DNA of 7,768 nucleotides from an uncultured Bacilli bacterium (GTDB lineage Bacteria; Bacillota_I; Bacilli_A; RF39; UBA660). Below, piece by piece: positions 5,831-7,768 of this stretch. The position numbers and the translations under genes are program-made. The stretch lies in the NCBI GenBank assembly GCA_944364005.1, contig CALVVW010000054.1:1-7768 (forward strand). Direction: 5' to 3'. The notes beneath the pieces are model-generated. The model saw only the letters and a list, made by a program, of their open reading frames with translations. It made no database searches and had not been told where the DNA came from. Positions within the stretch are counted from its first letter, which is position 1; every line of letters begins with the position of its first letter.

Positions 5831-5889
5831 AGGAATGTATTAGCCTCGTAAGAGATAATATATAATTATAAAATTATAAAATAATTCCT
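5831..5889 (+). promoter_or_regulatory. Possible structured leader RNA of sufCB
   Basis: AGGAAT (5831-5836) can pair with ATTCCT (5884-5889), enclosing a short CTC-GTAA-GAG hairpin with a GNRA-type loop (near 5845-5854) and an AT-only stem (5861-5878). This could be a regulatory leader; no known riboswitch was recognised and AT-rich pairing may be fortuitous. Confidence 0.25.
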
Positions 5890-5917
5890 AAGTGACGAAG
5901 GAAAGAAAGGAGAAATT

Positions 5918-6628
5918 ATGTTAGAACTAAAAGATATATGCTTTGAAAGACAAGGTAAAAAAATATTAGATCATATTAATTTAGTATTAGAAGAATCTAA
6001 ATTCTATGTAATTACAGGACCTAATGGTTCAGGTAAATCAACACTTGCGAAAATTATCATGGGAATAGAAAAACCAGATACAGGAAAAATTATTTTTAAT
6101 GGAGAAGATATTACCGAAAAAACAATCGACGAAAGAGCAAAGTTAGGAATTGGCTTTGCCTTCCAACAACCAGTACAATTTAAAGGGATCACGGTCTATG
6201 ACTTATTAAAACTAGCAACTTCTAAAGAAATATCTAAACACGAGGCTTGTGACATTTTATCCAAAGTGGGTCTTTGTGCTTTAGAATATGTCGATAGAGA
6301 AGTAAATAAATCATTATCTGGAGGAGAATTAAAAAGAATAGAGATTGCAAGTGTTATGGCTAGAAAACCATATCTAGCAATATTCGATGAACCAGAAGCA
6401 GGAATAGACCTATGGAGTTTTCAAAACCTAACCGAAGTATTTAAAGAAATACAAGCCACTTCTTCCAAAACAACCCTAGTAATATCTCATCAAGAAAGAA
6501 TACTAAATATCGCAGATGAAATTATTTTAATGAACTCTGGAACGATTCAAAAAATAGGTCAAAAAGAAGAAGTCTTTGACCATATCTTTAAACCTAAAAA
6601 ATGCTGTAAGGAGGTATCAACACGATGA
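5918..6628 (+). CDS. sufC: SufC-type ABC ATPase for Fe-S cluster assembly
   Basis: This 236-residue soluble ATPase is complete. Walker A is G34-PNGSGKST-42, the Q-loop Q83-Q84 lies in FAFQQP, the ABC signature is L133-SGGE-137, and Walker B is YLAIFDEP (D157, E158). The D-loop AGID is at 161-164 and the switch histidine is H191. FAFQQP after the Q-loop region and the EPEAGID wording are typical of SufC rather than transporter ATPases, and there is no permease nearby. SufC binds SufB/SufD-type scaffolds and couples ATP hydrolysis to conformational change during [Fe-S] cluster assembly in the cytoplasm. The C-terminus carries an unusual C229-C230 pair. GGAG at 5909-5912 is five bases before ATG. 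Its stop overlaps the start of the scaffold gene (ATGA), so the two are coupled, as expected for subunits of one complex. Confidence 0.9.
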   Translation: MLELKDICFERQGKKILDHINLVLEESKFYVITGPNGSGKSTLAKIIMGIEKPDTGKIIFNGEDITEKTIDERAKLGIGFAFQQPVQFKGITVYDLLKLATSKEISKHEACDILSKVGLCALEYVDREVNKSLSGGELKRIEIASVMARKPYLAIFDEPEAGIDLWSFQNLTEVFKEIQATSSKTTLVISHQERILNIADEIILMNSGTIQKIGQKEEVFDHIFKPKKCCKEVSTR

Positions 6629-7542
6629 ATAAAGAAGATAAAGAATTATTAAGTGAAATTATAGAAGATGATCCTACCAAAGCAGACAGTTATAACATCA
6701 GAAAAAATGGCAAAGGGATAGATAGAAAAGTAAACCCTAATATTGATATTGTACCAAAGGAAGAAAATAGTGGAATAGATGTTTATGTAAAAGAAGATAC
6801 GTTGTTCGGAACAGTAAATATTCCAGTCATCATCACGGAAAGTGGCCTAAAAGATGTCGTATATAATGATTTTCATATCGGAAAAAATGCTAATATTATT
6901 ATTGTTGCTGGTTGTGGTATTACCAATAATGGTCATAAAGATGCTAGACACGATGGAATTCATAGATTCTATTTAGAAGAAGGTGCAAGAGTAAAATATA
7001 TAGAACGTCACTGTGGACTAGGAGTAGGCGATGGAAAAAAAGTCCTAAATCCAGTAACAGAAATCTATATGAAAAAAGGATCATACATGGTAATGGATAC
7101 TACCCAGATTAAAGGAGTAGATGATACAAATAGAGTAACCAAAGCAGAATTAGATAGTGATGCGACTCTAGTGATTACAGAGAAAATTCTAACAAGCAAT
7201 GACCAGGTAGCCAAAACAGAATTTGAAGTAGAATTAAATGGAGAAAATGCATCGACTCATGTCACATCTCGCTCTGTCGCAACAGATGACTCTTATCAAG
7301 AGTTTGTATCAAATATTACCGGAAACACTAAATGCTATGCTCATGTAGAATGTGATGCCATCATCAAAGGAAATGGAAAAGTAAAAGCTATTCCTGAAAT
7401 TTATGCCAAAAATATTGATGCTAACTTAATTCATGAAGCAGCAATCGGAAAAATAGCTGGTGAGCAACTAATGAAATTAATGTCTTTAGGTCTATCAGAA
7501 AAAGAAGCAGAAGAAGTAATTATTAATGGTTTCTTAAAATAA
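6625..7542 (+). CDS. sufB: Short SufB/SufD-like Fe-S scaffold protein
   Basis: This 305-residue protein lacks the N-terminal part of full SufB (about 470-495 residues in many bacteria). The middle is the repetitive beta-helix region typical of SufB/SufD. The C-terminal part is diagnostic: H240-VECDAI contains C243 in the conserved E-C-D position, A256-IPEI is followed by I269-HEAAIGKI (H270, E271), and the helical end LGLSEKEAEEVIINGF matches the SufB/D tail. With SufC it should form the complex on which clusters are built. No sufS, sufU or sufD lies in the window, so this resembles the two-gene 'SUF-like minimal system' known from anaerobic bacteria and archaea. The symbol is provisional because short SufB-like proteins are sometimes labelled SufD or SmsB. 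AAGGAGG at 6608-6614 is ten bases before the ATG, which overlaps the sufC stop by four bases. Confidence 0.88.
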   Translation: MNKEDKELLSEIIEDDPTKADSYNIRKNGKGIDRKVNPNIDIVPKEENSGIDVYVKEDTLFGTVNIPVIITESGLKDVVYNDFHIGKNANIIIVAGCGITNNGHKDARHDGIHRFYLEEGARVKYIERHCGLGVGDGKKVLNPVTEIYMKKGSYMVMDTTQIKGVDDTNRVTKAELDSDATLVITEKILTSNDQVAKTEFEVELNGENASTHVTSRSVATDDSYQEFVSNITGNTKCYAHVECDAIIKGNGKVKAIPEIYAKNIDANLIHEAAIGKIAGEQLMKLMSLGLSEKEAEEVIINGFLK

Positions 7543-7666
7543 AAAATACAGAAGAAGTAAAAACTATAAAACATATAAATAGGAAAGTAGAAGTAGCATC
7601 AATTTTTCAAGATAAACTAATGCTTAACAAAATCAGGTAAATGACTTAGAAAAACTCACAATAAAG

Positions 7667-7694
7667 AAAAGAAGGAAAAACTCCTTCTTTTAAT
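7667..7694 (+). terminator. Rho-independent terminator after sufCB
   Basis: AAAAGAAGGA (7667-7676) pairs perfectly with TCCTTCTTTT (7682-7691) around the loop AAAAC. The stem itself carries the T-rich tail, so it could work on either strand. It lies 125 bases after the sufB stop. Confidence 0.75.
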
Positions 7695-7744
7695 TTGAAA
7701 AACTTGTCATAAATTGACTTTTTATTTATGAATTTAGAAAAAAA

Positions 7745-7753
7745 TGATATACT
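7745..7753 (+). promoter_or_regulatory. Extended -10 promoter for a gene starting at the right edge
   Basis: TGA-TATACT is a good extended -10. A TTGACT hexamer at 7714-7719 is 28 bases upstream and too far to be its partner. The predicted +1 is near 7760, the first base of the ribosome binding site. Confidence 0.55.
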
Positions 7754-7759
7754 AATATT

Positions 7760-7765
7760 AGGAGG
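7760..7765 (+). promoter_or_regulatory. Ribosome binding site AGGAGG of the next gene
   Basis: A perfect AGGAGG is followed immediately by ATG at 7766-7768, the last three bases of the window. With no spacer this ATG is unlikely to be the start; the true start codon is probably a few bases beyond the edge. Confidence 0.65.
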
Positions 7766-7768
7766 ATG

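Noticed and set aside
6004..6192. A 62-codon minus-strand open frame
   Set aside because: It is antisense to the Walker A and Q-loop region of sufC; no independent support.
7527..7638. Open plus-strand frame of about 37 codons running past the sufB stop
   Set aside because: It has no suitable start codon or ribosome binding site, and sufB already ends with the usual NGF tail, so it is neither an extension nor a clear gene.
1..7768. CRISPR arrays, insertion sequences, integrases or attachment sites
   Set aside because: No regularly spaced repeats, transposase or integrase motifs, or matching direct repeats at the cassette edges were found by eye.

Overview
The window looks like chromosomal DNA of a low-GC Gram-positive bacterium (Bacillota). 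The base composition is strongly AT-rich and the ribosome binding sites are strong AGGAGG types. The promoters are sigma-A-like and there is a divisome/elongasome SEDS protein. TGA is used as a stop (the aaRS-like gene and sufC both end in TGA) and TGG codes for Trp, so the standard bacterial code applies rather than the Mycoplasma code. The genus cannot be fixed from sequence alone; a clostridial or gut Bacilli-type lineage would fit.

Layout. (1) 1-171: the 3' end of an FtsW/SpoVE-type SEDS gene. (2) 172-789: 618 bases without a recognisable gene, with a few weak inverted repeats and possible promoters. (3) 790-3907: a very AT-rich cassette. It holds a nucleotidyltransferase-fold protein, then (2-base gap, TTG start) a compact class I aminoacyl-tRNA-synthetase-like catalytic domain with degenerate signature motifs. 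An ATGA-overlapping third reading frame follows that has apparently decayed, and then a peptidase S51 (peptidase E-like) gene. (4) 4071-4577: a GNAT N-acetyltransferase, and 4681-5682: a family 2 glycosyltransferase. Each has its own extended -10 promoter, and the pair ends at a clear terminator (5688-5716). (5) 5750-7691: a well-formed transcription unit with a consensus-like promoter, a palindromic leader, sufC, an overlapping SufB/SufD-like scaffold gene and a terminator. This is a two-gene 'minimal SUF' iron-sulfur cluster assembly operon. (6) 7745-7768: the promoter and ribosome binding site of a further gene that starts at or beyond the window edge.

How the genes relate. The SUF pair is a textbook ATPase/scaffold couple. 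The SEDS protein and the glycosyltransferase point to envelope work but are not visibly linked. The least ordinary part is the 790-3907 cassette. A nucleotidyltransferase and a synthetase-like protein are translationally coupled, followed by a serine peptidase-like protein, on DNA poorer in GC than the genes to its right. This suggests a horizontally acquired accessory module, possibly for making or disarming an aminoacyl/peptidyl-nucleotide compound or acting on tRNA. That role is inference only.
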